7,563 nt of DNA from an uncultured Verrucomicrobiota bacterium (GTDB lineage Bacteria > Verrucomicrobiota > Verrucomicrobiia > Opitutales > Opitutaceae): positions 1 through 7,563 of the forward strand of contig CAIXIZ010000384.1 of assembly GCA_903919625.1 (NCBI GenBank), in the 5' to 3' direction. The number at the start of each line of letters is the position of its first letter. Within the stretch, counting starts at the first letter, position 1. The notes beneath the pieces are model-generated. The model was given only the letters and a program-made list of their open reading frames with translations, was not told where the DNA came from and searched no databases. This document shows positions 6,567 to 7,563 of the stretch, piece by piece. The translations under genes were made by a program, and so were the position numbers.

Positions 6567-6742
6567 CGGCGAGAGTGCAGCGCGGTTCGGTGGCGGGGGC
6601 AATTTCATTTCCAGGCCGGCCCGGCGGCTTTGGCCTTGGGCGCGATGCAGTAATTTGGGCGCAGGCGGGGCGAACGCGCGCGGTCATCAACCTGCGCTCT
6701 TGCCTTGCACGGGGCGCAGGGTCGGGGTTTGTTGCGCATCGC
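6567..6742. promoter_or_regulatory. Divergent intergenic region between manC and the moeB/thiF-like gene
   Basis: This 176-bp very GC-rich stretch must hold promoters for both directions. I could not pick a convincing -35/-10 pair or a Shine-Dalgarno sequence for either gene. A 9-bp direct repeat GGGCGCAGG occurs at 6657-6665 and 6712-6720. If manC uses the alternative ATG at 6608, the region shrinks to 134 bp. Confidence 0.4.
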
Positions 6743-7563
6743 ATGGCCCTGCCTTCGCTTTCTCCGTCCGAACTCGCCCGCTACAGCCGGCACCTGTCGT
6801 TGCCGGAAATTGGTGCGGGCGGCCAGCAAAAGCTGAAGGCGGCCCGGGTGCTCATCATGGGCGCGGGCGGACTGGGCAGCCCGGCGGCACTTTATCTTGC
6901 CGCGGCCGGGGTCGGAACCATCGGCCTGGCCGACGGAGACCGGGTCGAGGCGCACAATTTGCAGCGTCAGCTGCTCCATGGTGACGCCACGCTTGGCCAG
7001 CTGAAGACCGCATCGGCGGCGGTCCGCCTGCGCGCGACCAATCCGCATGTCACCATCGTCGAACACGCCGTGACGGTCACCGCGGCCAATGCCCTCGCGC
7101 TCTTTGCCGCCTATGACCTGATCGTGGATGGCACGGACAATTTTTCCACCCGCTATCTCGCCAACGATGCCGCCGTGCTGGCCCGCCGCCCGCTCGTCTA
7201 TGGCAGTATCTTCAAGTTCGAAGGCCAGGTGGCGGTGTTTGCGCCATCACTCGGCGGTCCCTGCCACCGCTGCCTGTTTCCGCATCCACCTTCCGCCGGA
7301 ACCGTCCCCAACTGCGGGGAGGCCGGAGTGCTTGGTGCGCTCTGCGGGGTGATCGGCTCCATGCAGGCTTTGGAAGCGATCAAACTTATTGTCGGTTTCG
7401 GCACGCCCTTGGTCGGCCGGTTGCTTGCCTATGATGCGCTCGCGCAAACGGTGCAGACCCTCGGTGTTCCGCGTGATCCGGAGTGTCCGGTTTGCGGATC
7501 CGTGCCGGTCATCAGAGATCTTCGGGCCGAAAACTATGATTTCAGCTGCGCCCCGGCGACGCC
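6743..7563 (+). CDS. moeB: MoeB/ThiF/HesA-family E1-like adenylyltransferase (3' end beyond window)
   Basis: Activates the C-terminal glycine of a small ubiquitin-like sulfur carrier (MoaD, ThiS or similar) by adenylation, for molybdopterin, thiamine or related sulfur transfer. 273 codons are visible, with no stop. The N-terminal YSRHLSLPEIGAGGQQKL (14-31) is the usual MoeB/ThiF opening. The ATP loop G40-AGGLGS46, D64-GDRVEAHNLQRQ76, K88, and DGTDNF (129-134) are the nucleotide and magnesium site. The zinc cysteines are C174-HRC177 and C248-PVC251. C191 in PNCGEAGVLG is the conserved family cysteine. The tail after 251 could stop soon or lead into a rhodanese domain, as many relatives have; the window ends first. 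MoeB and ThiF cannot be separated from sequence alone, so the symbol is provisional. ATG 6743 fits the family N-terminus; no Shine-Dalgarno is visible. It is transcribed divergently from manC. Confidence 0.9.
   Translation, partial: MALPSLSPSELARYSRHLSLPEIGAGGQQKLKAARVLIMGAGGLGSPAALYLAAAGVGTIGLADGDRVEAHNLQRQLLHGDATLGQLKTASAAVRLRATNPHVTIVEHAVTVTAANALALFAAYDLIVDGTDNFSTRYLANDAAVLARRPLVYGSIFKFEGQVAVFAPSLGGPCHRCLFPHPPSAGTVPNCGEAGVLGALCGVIGSMQALEAIKLIVGFGTPLVGRLLAYDALAQTVQTLGVPRDPECPVCGSVPVIRDLRAENYDFSCAPAT

Noticed and set aside
5919..6653. A 244-codon open frame on the plus strand across manC.
   Set aside because: Low-complexity Arg/Gly/Ala translation opposite a well-supported manC; a shadow of codon bias.
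6657..6720. GGGCGCAGG direct repeat upstream of the moeB-like gene as an activator site pair.
   Set aside because: Short G/C-only repeats are common in such DNA; the spacing and position give no further support.

Overview
The window is GC-rich bacterial DNA with little intergenic space. It carries four ordinary genes, one secreted enzyme gene and one disturbed accessory patch. The gene content (a secreted glycoside hydrolase, ruvX next to a GDP-mannose pyrophosphorylase, a compact Doc-type toxin-antitoxin pair) and the general absence of clear Shine-Dalgarno sequences would fit a Gram-negative from the Verrucomicrobiota, perhaps Opitutaceae. This placement is an inference from protein style; nothing in the window proves it.

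Left part (1-1909, plus strand). A LOG-family nucleotide-binding protein (7-960) is followed by a type II toxin-antitoxin module: a 66-aa antitoxin (1037-1237) overlapping by 4 bp a Doc/Fic-like toxin (1234-1634). The toxin frame is broken at a run of seven T; the missing C-terminus continues intact in the -1 frame. The break point is also a T TTT TTC slippery heptamer, so a lost base, a sequencing error and recoding are all possible. About 130 bp further on, the last 42 bp of the LOG gene recur as a near-identical relic (1763-1804, 39/42 identical). The toxin-antitoxin pair is therefore bracketed by direct repeats of a gene's 3' end. The remaining leader before the next gene holds two small perfect hairpins.

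Middle (1910-4966, plus strand). A large exported GH2-family glycoside hydrolase has a signal peptide, a recognisable clan GH-A catalytic core with likely acid/base E488 and nucleophile E549, and an unusual C-terminal appendage. The appendage is a Gly/Arg-rich linker, a helical segment resembling LTxxQ repeats, and a Gly/Arg-rich tail. A GC hairpin (4984-4999) followed by TTT separates it from the convergent genes.

Right part (4984-7563). On the minus strand manC (GDP-mannose synthesis for surface polysaccharide) and ruvX/yqgF (Holliday-junction or pre-16S rRNA nuclease) lie 15 bp apart and are probably one operon. Divergently, across about 176 bp, a MoeB/ThiF-type E1-like adenylyltransferase starts at 6743 and runs off the window end.

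I see no shared pathway joining these genes. The accessory patch at 919-1804 is the region most worth a second look, followed by the C-terminal extension of the glycoside hydrolase.
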